DNA from: Halobacteriovoraceae bacterium
GTDB taxonomy: Bacteria; Bdellovibrionota; Bacteriovoracia; Bacteriovoracales; Bacteriovoracaceae
DNA: 64,000 nt
NCBI GenBank assembly: GCA_002707495.1
Contig: PAMZ01000006.1
Span: forward strand, 124,001-188,000
Direction: 5' to 3'
The notes beneath the pieces are model-generated. The model did not search any database, was not told the DNA's origin, and saw nothing but the letters and a program-made list of their open reading frames with translations. The translations under genes were made by a program, and so were the position numbers. This document shows, piece by piece, positions 1 through 9,369 of the stretch (its first letter is position 1; each line of letters starts with the position of its first letter).

Positions 1-1010
1 ATGCAATGACCTATATGTCCCTTGGTAAAATTAATAGAAGTTTTCCCACTATTTCCGAAAACCTCTCTAACAGCCGCGACCTCGTTAACATCCCCCATCA
101 CCGTTCCCGTGGCATGTAAGTTTACAATATCGATTTCGGTCACATCCATTTGTGCTCGATCAAGTGTCTTTTTCATGCATTCTATTTGCCTTTCAGTGTT
201 GGGTAAAACAAAGTCTGACGCATCAGAATTATAAGCATAGGCAATAACTTCACCATAAATCTTGGCGTTTCTCTTTTCGGCACTCTCCAAAGTCTCAATA
301 TGGAAAATGCACCCTCCCTCACTAATGGCTATTCCATTTCTCGTTTTGCAAAGAGGTCTTGAAGCACGAGACACATCTTCATGTGACCCCAGCGCTCCTT
401 GAGCGTTAAAAGCTGCAAAAATTCCAAAAGTCTGAGATGACTCGGAAATTCCTCCGCATAAAGCAGAGTCAACTTCACCCAATAGAATCTGTTGGACTCC
501 ATTTATAAGCCCCATATTCCCGCCGGCACATGCCGACCCTACTGTATAATGAGGACCTGTAATTCCTAAATTGAGCGTCACTTCACCGGCACAAGAATTT
601 GCCACAGTTCTAGGATTATGATGAATTGACCAAAGATTATAATCCAAATCGTTTTGATGCATTTGATAGACTTCTTCTTCAGTCTCGACATTTCCATGTT
701 CAGTGATTCCAAGAAAAACTCCATATCTAGATTTATCTACATCGGCCCAATTAACTTTTGCATCCAGGAGTGCTTCATTGGCACAATAAATTGAAATAGA
801 CCCAGCTCTAGTTCCACGTCTTCGGGCTTTTTTCTTTTGATGTTTTGTTTCATCGAAATCACAAAACCCAGCAGGTCTTTTTCCCATATAACGAATTTCA
901 TTTTCAGTGATCCCGCTCTTACCTTCTAAAAGACTTTTGCGCATGGTGGATATATCGTTTCCAACTGGAGACGTTAAACCAACACCGGTAATGACTATTC
1001 TTCTATGCAT
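1..1010 (-). CDS. Beta-ketoacyl-ACP synthase family protein (partial, C-terminus off window)
   Basis: Condensing enzyme of the FabF/KAS II type, which joins acyl groups to malonyl-ACP in fatty acid or related synthesis in the cytoplasm. About 336 residues are visible from ATG at 1010, preceded by an AGAGGG ribosome site. The thiolase-fold triad is all present: Cys161 in GSACAGG, His299 in NLHATGT, Lys330 in NFTKGH and His335. The spacing matches FabF (C163, H303, K335, H340). The active-site surround (SACAGG rather than TACATS) and the Lys-rich stretch at residues 57-66 differ from housekeeping FabF, so it may serve a secondary lipid or polyketide-like pathway. The C-terminus lies beyond base 1. 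Family certain; exact role unknown. Confidence 0.9.
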   Translation of the reverse strand, partial: MHRRIVITGVGLTSPVGNDISTMRKSLLEGKSGITENEIRYMGKRPAGFCDFDETKHQKKKARRRGTRAGSISIYCANEALLDAKVNWADVDKSRYGVFLGITEHGNVETEEEVYQMHQNDLDYNLWSIHHNPRTVANSCAGEVTLNLGITGPHYTVGSACAGGNMGLINGVQQILLGEVDSALCGGISESSQTFGIFAAFNAQGALGSHEDVSRASRPLCKTRNGIAISEGGCIFHIETLESAEKRNAKIYGEVIAYAYNSDASDFVLPNTERQIECMKKTLDRAQMDVTEIDIVNLHATGTVMGDVNEVAAVREVFGNSGKTSINFTKGHIGHC

Positions 1011-1093
1011 AAAACCCTCTAAATAAGTTGGTCTATTAAACAATAAACTTAATAAAAGTTAAATAGGTTTTTCGACCGAGAAGCCCTCTATTA

Positions 1094-2935
1094 CTAAGAT
1101 TTTTTTGCAATACGATACAAATATGAGGCAATTGCCAAAAATGCTGCTACGGATAATACTTCTTGTAGCATTGGGTTAATTTTCATCACCAAGGCGTCAC
1201 CAGCTGTATAGATGACGATAGCAATAACAACCCCCATTATCGCTTCACCAGCAATAAACCCAGAGCCCAATAATACACCTTTATCTTTACTTTCGTCTTC
1301 AACGACCCTCGACTTCTCTACAACCCATCGGATTATTCCTCCAAGAAAAATGGGGACTGCAAGAGTAACGGGAAGATATATTCCAACTGCAAGCGGCATA
1401 AGGTGCAACCTAAAAGATTTACCTCTTAAAAATAAACTATCAATTAATATAACTGCCACGCCTAACATAGCACCATATAAAACCATATTTACCGGAAGCT
1501 CTCCTTCACCGAAAAGTCCTTTAGTGATGGAAGCAAATAAGACGGCCTGAGGAGCTTTAAGACCCTCCCCGATGACATAAGCTTCATGTAGCAAGGTCAA
1601 TACTGGAGCAATAACAAAGGCCGGTATTATGACTCCAATAATCTGAGCCAATTGCTGATATTTTGGAGTCGCACCGATTAAATAACCTGTCTTTAAATCC
1701 TGAGAACAATCACCCGCAGTACATGCTGCACAACAAACTACAGCGGCCACTCCTAAGGTCGCAAGGATAGCTGAGTCACCTTTATAGCCAAGAGCAAGAA
1801 ATAATGCTGCTGAAACAAGTAGAGCTGAAATAGTCATACCTGAAACTGGGTTATTCGATGAACCAACAAGACCAACGATATAACTAGAGACTGCTACAAA
1901 TAAAAATGCGCAAACGATCATGAGGATTGTGGTAAAAACGGTAATTCCCCAGTCATTAATCATTTGAAAATAAAGACCAAGCATTAGTGCAAAACAAGTT
2001 AACATGACTATACTTATTCCCATCAAAGGAAGGTCCTGCTCTACTCTTTTTACTTCACCTCTAGATCCACCCATTTCTTTTAGGCCTGCCAGTCCAGCAA
2101 CAATTCCCGACCTAACAGAAATAATCGACCAAACACCGCCTACAATCATAGCACCTACACCCAAATACCGTACTTGAGTAGACCATAGAGTCCAAGCTAG
2201 ATCGATTGCACTAGCGTCCTCTGTCCCCAACGGAGTCCCTAGCATAGGAATTGCCACGAAAAAACCGATCGCCCCACCAATCATGACAAGCGATGCCACG
2301 TGAATATTTACGATATACCCAACCGCAAGTAACGCTGGTGATACATCAAAACCAAAAAAGGCTGTACTTCCACCAAATTTTTTGGCTATTGCTACTTCAC
2401 CGGTAAAAAGTTTTAATCCTGACCCGATGAATTTAAAAATCGAGCCGATAAGTAAACCTTTAATTATAGTTATAAATCCTTCTTTACCAGACTTTGCATC
2501 ACCAGAGTTTAAAACTGCCGCACATGCGACTCCCTCAGGGTAAGTGAGCTCTTCCTCATTTTGTATTAAAGCTTTTCGAAGGGGAATCATGAAGACAATC
2601 CCTAATAGACCACCTGCTATAGCAATGATTGTTGTAGGCCAAAACTGAAAATCTTTCCACGCTCCCACTAAAACTAGAGCAGGAAGAGTAAATATAATCC
2701 CTGCTGCCAATGACTCTCCAGCCGAAGCCATGGTTTGAACGATATTAGATTGATGAACCGAATCTGTATTTAAAATTCCCTTATAAACCCCCATCGCAAT
2801 AACGGCAGCGGGAATTGAAGCGGAGACCGTCATTCCTGCATAGAGACCAAGATAGACGTTCGCTGCAGTCATAATAATTCCAATAACAATTCCTAAGAGA
2901 AGAGAAACTGGGGTAAATTCTTTAATCTTTTCCAT
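1094..2935 (-). CDS. OPT-family oligopeptide transporter
   Basis: Polytopic inner-membrane protein of 613 residues. The N-terminal segment with NVYLGLYAGM and SIPAAVIAMG is characteristic of the OPT superfamily (peptide or metal-chelate symporters). Alternating hydrophobic segments cover nearly the whole length, with conserved-looking NNPVSGMT and CSQDLKTGYLIG motifs in the second half. ATG at 2935 has AAGG about ten bases upstream. The gene follows the gamma-glutamyltransferase gene in the same direction with a 35-base gap, so they may be co-transcribed. GGT releases amino acids and dipeptides from gamma-glutamyl peptides and an OPT protein could import the products; this coupling is inference. 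Substrate unknown. Confidence 0.9.
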   Translation of the reverse strand: MEKIKEFTPVSLLLGIVIGIIMTAANVYLGLYAGMTVSASIPAAVIAMGVYKGILNTDSVHQSNIVQTMASAGESLAAGIIFTLPALVLVGAWKDFQFWPTTIIAIAGGLLGIVFMIPLRKALIQNEEELTYPEGVACAAVLNSGDAKSGKEGFITIIKGLLIGSIFKFIGSGLKLFTGEVAIAKKFGGSTAFFGFDVSPALLAVGYIVNIHVASLVMIGGAIGFFVAIPMLGTPLGTEDASAIDLAWTLWSTQVRYLGVGAMIVGGVWSIISVRSGIVAGLAGLKEMGGSRGEVKRVEQDLPLMGISIVMLTCFALMLGLYFQMINDWGITVFTTILMIVCAFLFVAVSSYIVGLVGSSNNPVSGMTISALLVSAALFLALGYKGDSAILATLGVAAVVCCAACTAGDCSQDLKTGYLIGATPKYQQLAQIIGVIIPAFVIAPVLTLLHEAYVIGEGLKAPQAVLFASITKGLFGEGELPVNMVLYGAMLGVAVILIDSLFLRGKSFRLHLMPLAVGIYLPVTLAVPIFLGGIIRWVVEKSRVVEDESKDKGVLLGSGFIAGEAIMGVVIAIVIYTAGDALVMKINPMLQEVLSVAAFLAIASYLYRIAKKS

Positions 2936-2970
2936 GTTTAATACCTTATAAATAAATATTCCTGAACCTG

Positions 2971-4701
2971 CTATATTCCGTAGCTCATTCCTTCACCTCT
3001 TGGATCAGAGACTCCAAGTATACTTCCATCACTCTGTCTTTGAATCGCTTGAATACTGCACCCTAAACTTTTGTGGTTTATCTTATGCCCCATAGATTTG
3101 AGTTTTTCTTCTACCTCTGTCGAAAAGAAAGGAGGGCCAATTCTTATTTCTTCTGGTGACCATTGATGATGATATCGAGTTGCGGCCACTGCTTCCCAAA
3201 GGGGCATTTCGTGCTCAAGTACATTTAGTATAGTTTGCATGACACAAGTTAAGATTCTTGTTCCACTAGGGGTTCCAAGCGCGAGAACCGGAACACCTTC
3301 TTTATTAAAAACAATACTTGGACTCATAGAACTTAATGGTCTTTTTCTAGGTTCAACTAAATTATTTTTTCCTCCAATCGCACCAAAAAGATTAACTCCA
3401 CCTATATGACTGGCAAAGTCGTCCATTTCATTATTCATGACGACACCCGTTCCAGCCGCAACCACACTAGAGCCAAACCAACCATTGATCGTTTGAGTAG
3501 AGCTAACCACATTTCCCTTGCCATCCATGATAGTAAAATGAGTCGTATGATCACTCTCTTTGGCAAGCTCTTTAAAAGGCACGGGAAAGTCCTTTGAGCT
3601 CAATGCTTTATCTAAACTAATTCTCTCTCTCATTTGAGCGGCATATTTTTTTGATACCAGAGTTTCCACTGGAACATTCGCAAAATCTGAATCTCCCATG
3701 TATTCAGCCCTATCGGCAAAAGCTATTTGCATAGCACTAGATGTAAGATGAACTGCCTCAGCACTTTGTGCCCCAAGAGATTTTAAGTCATAGCCTTCTA
3801 AGATATTGAGGATTTGAATGACATGAGTTCCGCCTGAGCTTGGTGGAGGCATTGAAACAATTTTATAACCCTTATAAGTCCCTTCAACCACAGGTCGTTT
3901 TTTAACCAGATAATTTCTCATATCTCTGGTCGTTATAAGACCTCCGTGTTTTTTTTGAGACGCTGCGATCATTTTCGCAACTGGACCCTCGTAAAAACCG
4001 GCACGTTTTTTATGAGCAATTAACTTTAAGGTTTCTGCTAAGTCTTTTTGGTAAAGAATATCTCCAGCAGTTTTTGGTTTACATCCATCATCAAGGAAAA
4101 TCTTTTTAGAGGCTTCAAAGCGGCAAAGTTTTTCAGCTTTTGCGGTCATGGCACGCTCAAGAGCTGGGTAAATAACCATTCCCTTTTCTGCCAATTCAAT
4201 TGCCGGCTTCATAACAGTCTTTAAATCAAGTTTCCCATATTTATTATGGACTTCTAAGACTCCTGCAACAAGGCCCGGTACTCCAGAGGCAAGCCCCCCA
4301 GTTAAAGACCTTTCTGTGACTTGCTTTCCTTCTTTATCCAGGTACATCTTTGAATGTGCTGCTTTAGGCGCCATTTCTCTAAAATCATAAGCCTCATTAA
4401 TACCAGTCTTAGCATTATGAATGACCATAAATCCGCCACCACCCAATCCTGTAGAATGTGGCCTTTCCACTGAGATAGCAAAGGAAGCCGCTACTGCAGC
4501 ATCAAAAATATTTCCTCCGCGCTCAAAAACAAATTTTGCAGCTTGGGTTGTAGCCGCTCCTTGAGTTGAGATCATATATTGACTACCCAACGCAGTGTAT
4601 TCAGACTTCTTTTTATTTTTTATCAGATCAGCTTGGCGTATACCCTTATTTCCCGAGCAAGCGCAAACGACGAAAATAACTAAACCTAGAAAAACCTTCA
4701 T
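2971..4701 (-). CDS. ggt: Gamma-glutamyltransferase (glutathione hydrolase) lipoprotein
   Basis: Ntn-hydrolase that cleaves gamma-glutamyl bonds of glutathione and related peptides, normally after autocleavage into large and small subunits. It has 576 residues, the usual family length. The predicted nucleophile and cleavage residue is Thr386 in DHTTHFT, followed by the typical GNVVSSTQTINGWFGS stretch. PLSSMSPSIV and GTPSGTRI near residues 455-480 are oxyanion and substrate-binding motifs. The N-terminus has a short hydrophobic segment ending in VVCACSG, a lipobox-like site, so the enzyme is probably membrane-anchored in the periplasm. It lies just upstream of the OPT transporter gene on the same strand. 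Confidence 0.93.
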   Translation of the reverse strand: MKVFLGLVIFVVCACSGNKGIRQADLIKNKKKSEYTALGSQYMISTQGAATTQAAKFVFERGGNIFDAAVAASFAISVERPHSTGLGGGGFMVIHNAKTGINEAYDFREMAPKAAHSKMYLDKEGKQVTERSLTGGLASGVPGLVAGVLEVHNKYGKLDLKTVMKPAIELAEKGMVIYPALERAMTAKAEKLCRFEASKKIFLDDGCKPKTAGDILYQKDLAETLKLIAHKKRAGFYEGPVAKMIAASQKKHGGLITTRDMRNYLVKKRPVVEGTYKGYKIVSMPPPSSGGTHVIQILNILEGYDLKSLGAQSAEAVHLTSSAMQIAFADRAEYMGDSDFANVPVETLVSKKYAAQMRERISLDKALSSKDFPVPFKELAKESDHTTHFTIMDGKGNVVSSTQTINGWFGSSVVAAGTGVVMNNEMDDFASHIGGVNLFGAIGGKNNLVEPRKRPLSSMSPSIVFNKEGVPVLALGTPSGTRILTCVMQTILNVLEHEMPLWEAVAATRYHHQWSPEEIRIGPPFFSTEVEEKLKSMGHKINHKSLGCSIQAIQRQSDGSILGVSDPRGEGMSYGI

Positions 4702-4832
4702 GAACTACCCCTAAAACTCAATTTCACAATAGTGTAGAAAAATTCTTTACAGGTGGCCATGAAAATACTGCCTGTTTTAACGCCCTTAACGTTGAGTGTA
4801 AAATAGAACTGTCTAAATGTATGGGAGGATGA

Positions 4833-6290
4833 ATGTCCAAATTTTTCTTGATAGCTCTTGTCGGTCTTTACCTAAGTTCTTGTGCGCATATCAAACCAGT
4901 TAACCAAGACTATAATCCACACCTAACTCCCAAATCTGCATTAAAATCAGCTCCAGCTGAAGCAACTCTAGTTAATGCTCCTGTCTATAGAAAATCAGAC
5001 TCTGACTTCTTAAAAGAAAGAAAATCTAAAAAAGTAGATTTTTGGATTGGCTATTTTTCAGGTAAAAATAAAGAACGCCTAGAAAGGTTTATTGCAAACG
5101 GCGAAAAATACAAACCCTATATTGAAGAAACTTTTGAACGCTATGGTCTTCCAAAAGATCTCTATTATGTAGGTCTCATTGAAAGTGGGTACTACAATGC
5201 TAGCCGAAGTCATGCAGGGGCCGTAGGTCCTTGGCAGTTTATGCCAGCAACTGCAAGGCGCTATGGACTAAGAGTCACCAGAAAAATAGATGAAAGGCAA
5301 AATATTTTCAAATCTACGGAGGCTGCTGCACTCTATTTTCAGGACCTGTACAATATCTTTGGATCATGGGAGCTCGCACTTGCAGCTTATAACAAAGGCG
5401 AAAACGGAATCATTCGCAGAATCAGAGGCGCCAACACGAGAGACTATTATGAGCTTGGACGAAAAGGTGTCATTCCCAAAGAAACACAACATTACGTCCC
5501 TAAAGTGATCGCCGTCATGCATGTTTTGAAGAATTACCAGGACTATGGGATTAAGAAAAAAGTTTGGGAAGATAATCCATTTAATAATGTAGCAAGCGTA
5601 GAAATAGATAGAAGTATTAGTGTTACTAAATTGGCAAGACAGTTTAAGATCTCCAGCCATTTAGTAAAACAACTGAATCAAGACATAAAAAGCTCAGTGA
5701 TACCTCACCCAGGTAGAAAGTCGTTTGAAGTTTTCCTTCCAAAAGACACACAAACGGCAATGGCGAGCTTTAAGAGCTACTTAAAAAGCTTACCTGAAAG
5801 AAAAGCGACACGATCTAGGAGTGCCGTTAAATCAATTGAAACTCACAAAGTAAGAAAGAATGAATCTTTATATTCAATTGCTAAGCGTTATGGCACTGAC
5901 GTAAAAACTCTAAAAAGCTTAAACTCACTTCGTCGCTCTACTATTTATCCGGGCCAAAACTTAAAAGTAAAAACGAATTCAAAAAGTCGGATTTTATCCT
6001 CCTATATCGTAAAAAGAGGTGATAATCTCTTTCAAATCGCCAAGCTATTTAAAACAAATAGTAGAAGATTGAAAAAATTAAACAGTAAGAGACATTCAAA
6101 AATTTTAGTTGGAGAAAGACTTAAGGTTCCTGCACATAGAATGAATGTTTATGTGGTGAAAAAGGGCGATTTTTTAGGAAAAATTGCGAGAGAAAATAAC
6201 ACATCTCTCCAAAATATAATGGATTTAAATGGTGGAAGCAAAAGAATATATCCAGGTCAAAAAATAATTCTCTCCATAGATATTATATAA
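4833..6290 (+). CDS. MltD-like lytic murein transglycosylase with three LysM repeats
   Basis: Cleaves peptidoglycan glycan strands to anhydro-muropeptides. It has 485 residues. Residues 1-17 form a lipoprotein signal ending in LSSC, so outer-membrane anchoring is likely. The SLT domain spans about residues 90-230; the catalytic Glu is E117 in GLIESGYYN, followed by GAVGPWQFMP and the AAYNKGENGI motif. Three LysM repeats start near residues 336, 391 and 439 (each with KxxESLYSIA or K-G-D-type starts), matching E. coli MltD organisation. ATG at 4833 is preceded by GGGAGGATGA. In a predator such an enzyme could act in self or prey wall remodelling; the sequence does not distinguish these. Confidence 0.92.
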   Translation: MSKFFLIALVGLYLSSCAHIKPVNQDYNPHLTPKSALKSAPAEATLVNAPVYRKSDSDFLKERKSKKVDFWIGYFSGKNKERLERFIANGEKYKPYIEETFERYGLPKDLYYVGLIESGYYNASRSHAGAVGPWQFMPATARRYGLRVTRKIDERQNIFKSTEAAALYFQDLYNIFGSWELALAAYNKGENGIIRRIRGANTRDYYELGRKGVIPKETQHYVPKVIAVMHVLKNYQDYGIKKKVWEDNPFNNVASVEIDRSISVTKLARQFKISSHLVKQLNQDIKSSVIPHPGRKSFEVFLPKDTQTAMASFKSYLKSLPERKATRSRSAVKSIETHKVRKNESLYSIAKRYGTDVKTLKSLNSLRRSTIYPGQNLKVKTNSKSRILSSYIVKRGDNLFQIAKLFKTNSRRLKKLNSKRHSKILVGERLKVPAHRMNVYVVKKGDFLGKIARENNTSLQNIMDLNGGSKRIYPGQKIILSIDII

Positions 6291-6308
6291 TTTGCTATAA
6301 TATATGCC

Positions 6309-7172
6309 ATGGAAAGAGACTATCTTTTAATTGTAGATAAAGACGAAGATTTAAGACAACAATTGGTAAGTGAACTATCAGACCTTGTCTCTATGGTTAT
6401 TATCCAAGCTGCGGATGGTGTTCAAGCTTATCAAAAAACGAGAAACCAAAAATTTAAAGTTGTTCTTACCGATTTTGACCTGCCTAAGATCAGTGGGGCG
6501 CAATTAATTGCAGCACTAAGAGAGACTAATCACAATGCTCACACCCCTATTATTTTTTATACAGACAATCTTGAACAAGCCAAAAATGAGACCAGGGGTT
6601 CAAAGCATATAGAGTATCTCAGCAAGCCTCAATCCTATGAGTTAATCTCAAAAAAAATTAATGAACTAAGTAAAATCGACCCCAATAAAAAACGATTTAA
6701 ACTAGATGTAGACTTTATCAATCCTTTTATTGATTCCTCAATGAAAACTCTTAACGGTCTTTGTGGCGTGACTAATATTACCGCGAAGAAACCCTATCTT
6801 TTAAAAGAAGAAAATATAGATATTGATATAAGCGGGACCCTGGCCATCACCTCCCCTTATTTTAGGGGAAATATAGCCATTTCTTTTGAAGAGAATGTTT
6901 ACAAAACTATTGTTGGGAAAATGTTAGAAGAAAATGTGGCAGAATTGGATCCAGATAATGAAGATGGTGCTGCTGAAATTATCAATATTATTTTTGGACA
7001 AACCAAAGCAGTCTTAAATACTCGAGGATATTCATTAGATCGAGCTATACCTTCCGTCATTAGAGGCAAGGGGCATAAAGTGTACAAGGATAGTAAAATT
7101 CCCATCTTGCTGGTACCATTTGAATCAGACCTAGGTGATTTTTGGATTCAGATTTGTGTTAAAGCTATTTAA
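6309..7172 (+). CDS. Response regulator receiver fused to CheX-like phosphatase domain
   Basis: A 287-residue cytoplasmic signalling protein. Residues 4-120 are a CheY-like receiver: acidic pair near D10-D12, phospho-acceptor Asp55 in VVLTDFDLP, and Lys106 in LSKP. Residues 135-285 resemble CheX/CheC, whose CheY-P phosphatase site is Glu-x-x-Asn; here E223 and N226 in AAEIINIIFG fit. A receiver carrying its own phosphatase-type domain could be self-dephosphorylating or act on other CheY-like proteins. There is no kinase nearby. The next gene overlaps its 3' end by 17 to 38 bases depending on start, suggesting translational coupling. Confidence 0.88.
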   Translation: MERDYLLIVDKDEDLRQQLVSELSDLVSMVIIQAADGVQAYQKTRNQKFKVVLTDFDLPKISGAQLIAALRETNHNAHTPIIFYTDNLEQAKNETRGSKHIEYLSKPQSYELISKKINELSKIDPNKKRFKLDVDFINPFIDSSMKTLNGLCGVTNITAKKPYLLKEENIDIDISGTLAITSPYFRGNIAISFEENVYKTIVGKMLEENVAELDPDNEDGAAEIINIIFGQTKAVLNTRGYSLDRAIPSVIRGKGHKVYKDSKIPILLVPFESDLGDFWIQICVKAI

Positions 7173-8442
7173 ATTATTTGCCCTTATTCTTTGCACACAT
7201 GTGTATGCTCATGAATATCTAAATACCAGCCAACTACCTAATGCTCAAAATAGAATTCCCTTAAAAAGCAAAGACTTTTTCATCGATATAAAAGCCGATG
7301 AACAATGCGACGTAAGAGCGATGATAGACCCAAGTTCCATAAATTGGTTTCGCTTTGAAGACATATTACTTATACCGATGGCAAGAATAAAAATTAGAAC
7401 CAAGAGAGTTCCACCAGCAGCATTTATTACCTATAAAGAAAGGACGTTGAATTTTCAACATTCTGAAAAATACTCCTATGCCGAACTCAATATTTCTCTA
7501 TTTGAAAACCAACCGATTGAAATTAAATTATTTGATAAAGTCCTTTCAATAATTGATGTACAATTCAGGACACCTAAAAAGCCAAAAGTTCTTGTAGACT
7601 ATTCTTGCTCGAGAAATGGTATTCAAATAGAGGGTCTTGAAAACGAGTATTTTAGTATCGGTTGTCGAACCAAAAGAATTGGCAAATTTGGAAAAGAAAA
7701 GCCCATGCTTGAGGTTATTTGGCTTTCGCCTGATCTTAGAATAAAAAACTCAAAATATCTCCCCTACCATGCAGCTTTTCTTAGTCAAAGGCCTGTTCAA
7801 GCTGAGGTTGAAAATAGGCAAACAGGAAAATCAAAAGTTATTACGATAAAAGCTAAAATTCCAAAGCGACTGCATAGGCTCTTTACGGCTTATGGTTTTG
7901 GCCCCTATGCTTTTGAGACTGAGTTAATTGAAATGGACGATGATGGCAATGAGATCAGTCGAGAGTCAAAAACCGAACCCACTGTCCCGGCCCTCATGTT
8001 TTATATCAACTACAAGATCTCTGAGACTCAATCGATCCGAGGCTTCGAAGCAGCTGTCTTTAAGGACTCTGTTTTTAATAATGCTGGCATATATCTTGGC
8101 TCAGACTTTGGCTTTGCACTTGATAATAGACTTTATTTTTCTACCTTAATAGGTGTCCAACACCTATACTTTCAATTTGATAAGGATAGCGAGGTTATTA
8201 GCGAGCCTATATTCCCTCAGGGAATTGAGTTCATGTATCGACACGCTTTTGATGACCCAAATTATATTGTTTCTGGAGGAGTTTTTTTGAGTCCTACAGA
8301 GTCAATTGATTACACAAATGCTTGGGTTCGTTGGGGAAAAAATTATTTTTGGGAGTTAAACTATATTTCTTGGGGCAAAGAGGAATTTAAGGCCACAACT
8401 TACGGTGTCTCAATAGGCTTTCCTTTCAAAGGTTTTTTATAA
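7156..8442 (+). CDS. Hypothetical exported envelope protein
   Basis: Not recognised. The open frame begins at GTG 7135. I prefer GTG 7156 because the product then starts with a compact signal peptide (basic residues, LFALILC core, cleavage around VYA-HEY). The mature part of about 408 residues is rich in aromatic and beta-type alternation. Its last third, from about residue 280, contains repeated amphipathic strands and glycine-aromatic turns (for example GIYLGSDFGFALDNRLYFS) and ends in GFPFKGFL, compatible with a small outer-membrane barrel or beta-sandwich. It overlaps the upstream receiver-CheX gene, so the two are probably co-expressed. An outer-membrane location is inferred, not shown. 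Confidence 0.7.
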   Translation: MLKLFKLFALILCTHVYAHEYLNTSQLPNAQNRIPLKSKDFFIDIKADEQCDVRAMIDPSSINWFRFEDILLIPMARIKIRTKRVPPAAFITYKERTLNFQHSEKYSYAELNISLFENQPIEIKLFDKVLSIIDVQFRTPKKPKVLVDYSCSRNGIQIEGLENEYFSIGCRTKRIGKFGKEKPMLEVIWLSPDLRIKNSKYLPYHAAFLSQRPVQAEVENRQTGKSKVITIKAKIPKRLHRLFTAYGFGPYAFETELIEMDDDGNEISRESKTEPTVPALMFYINYKISETQSIRGFEAAVFKDSVFNNAGIYLGSDFGFALDNRLYFSTLIGVQHLYFQFDKDSEVISEPIFPQGIEFMYRHAFDDPNYIVSGGVFLSPTESIDYTNAWVRWGKNYFWELNYISWGKEEFKATTYGVSIGFPFKGFL

Positions 8443-8448
8443 ATGTGT

Positions 8449-9369
8449 TCATGCCTTCATTAATGAGAATATCAGTCCTGACATTATTAAGAAGCTACAA
8501 ATCAGCATTCTAAAAGTAACAGCCTCACCTAAAAAGAAATAACCAATCAAGCCTGCCACAACAGGCTGAAGATAGATAAAGATAGCCACTTGACCGGAAG
8601 CTGCTCTCTTAAGGGCCCAATTGTTTAAAAAATAAGTGAGCAATGTAGCTCCTATTATTGAATAAAAAGCCGCCACAACGAAAACTGAACTTAAATCTAG
8701 AGTGAAGAGACTTTTTATCTTGTCTGTATTGAAAGGCAACATCGCCAAGCCAGAGATAAAAAACATCCAAGTGGTCGTCCACATATTATCAAACTTCATA
8801 AAATATTTTTTACCAAAGCTTATATAGAGAGCAAAGCAGGTCGCTGCTAAAAAGACGAGCCCATCCCCAATCAATGTGTCCCCTGCCATTTGAAAATCAT
8901 TTACATTTCTCATGAGAAGAACACCAAAAAAGGATAAGACAAAACCTATGAGTTTATTAAAACTTAACTCCTCTTGACGTCTTAAAACCACCACTAAAAG
9001 GGTCAAAATAGGTATCATAGTTATGATAATGGCGGAGTTAATTGAAGTGGTATAACCAAGTCCGATTAAAAATAATCCCTGTCCTAAGGCCATTCCGAGC
9101 AATGAGAGAGTTGCAATGGGGGCAAAAAACTGAAGATTGAAGGGGGGATGTGGTCGTCGCATTATGAGGGTCACTATGAGCATTCCTACCCCAGCAAGAA
9201 GAAACCTTATATCCGACCAAAGAATCGGCTCCATTTCAGTAACTATGACTTTACTAGCTGAAAAATTCAACCCAAATAGCACTTGGATAAGTACCAAAAT
9301 AAATATGATAAAATACTTATGGCCTGTCATCTTCCTTAATTTCAATGCCCGAGAATATTGATTGACCAA
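8449..9369 (-). CDS. EamA/DMT-superfamily transporter
   Basis: Ten hydrophobic segments arranged as two EamA repeats (roughly residues 15-150 and 165-305), typical of drug/metabolite exporters in the inner membrane. Substrate cannot be read from the sequence. The longest frame starts at 9369 and overlaps the 3' end of the upstream protease gene by 28 bases. ATG at 9330 (MTGHKYFIIF) is a plausible alternative start that removes the overlap and leaves the first membrane helix directly at the N-terminus, although its AAGGA is unusually close to the ATG. The C-terminal repeat ends in GLIFSLMKA. A second EamA protein lies at 13432. Confidence 0.88.
   Translation of the reverse strand: MVNQYSRALKLRKMTGHKYFIIFILVLIQVLFGLNFSASKVIVTEMEPILWSDIRFLLAGVGMLIVTLIMRRPHPPFNLQFFAPIATLSLLGMALGQGLFLIGLGYTTSINSAIIITMIPILTLLVVVLRRQEELSFNKLIGFVLSFFGVLLMRNVNDFQMAGDTLIGDGLVFLAATCFALYISFGKKYFMKFDNMWTTTWMFFISGLAMLPFNTDKIKSLFTLDLSSVFVVAAFYSIIGATLLTYFLNNWALKRAASGQVAIFIYLQPVVAGLIGYFFLGEAVTFRMLICSFLIMSGLIFSLMKA

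Noticed and set aside
1212..1550. 112-codon plus-strand frame inside the OPT gene
   Set aside because: Antisense shadow of a well-supported membrane protein; composition is that of a reversed hydrophobic gene.
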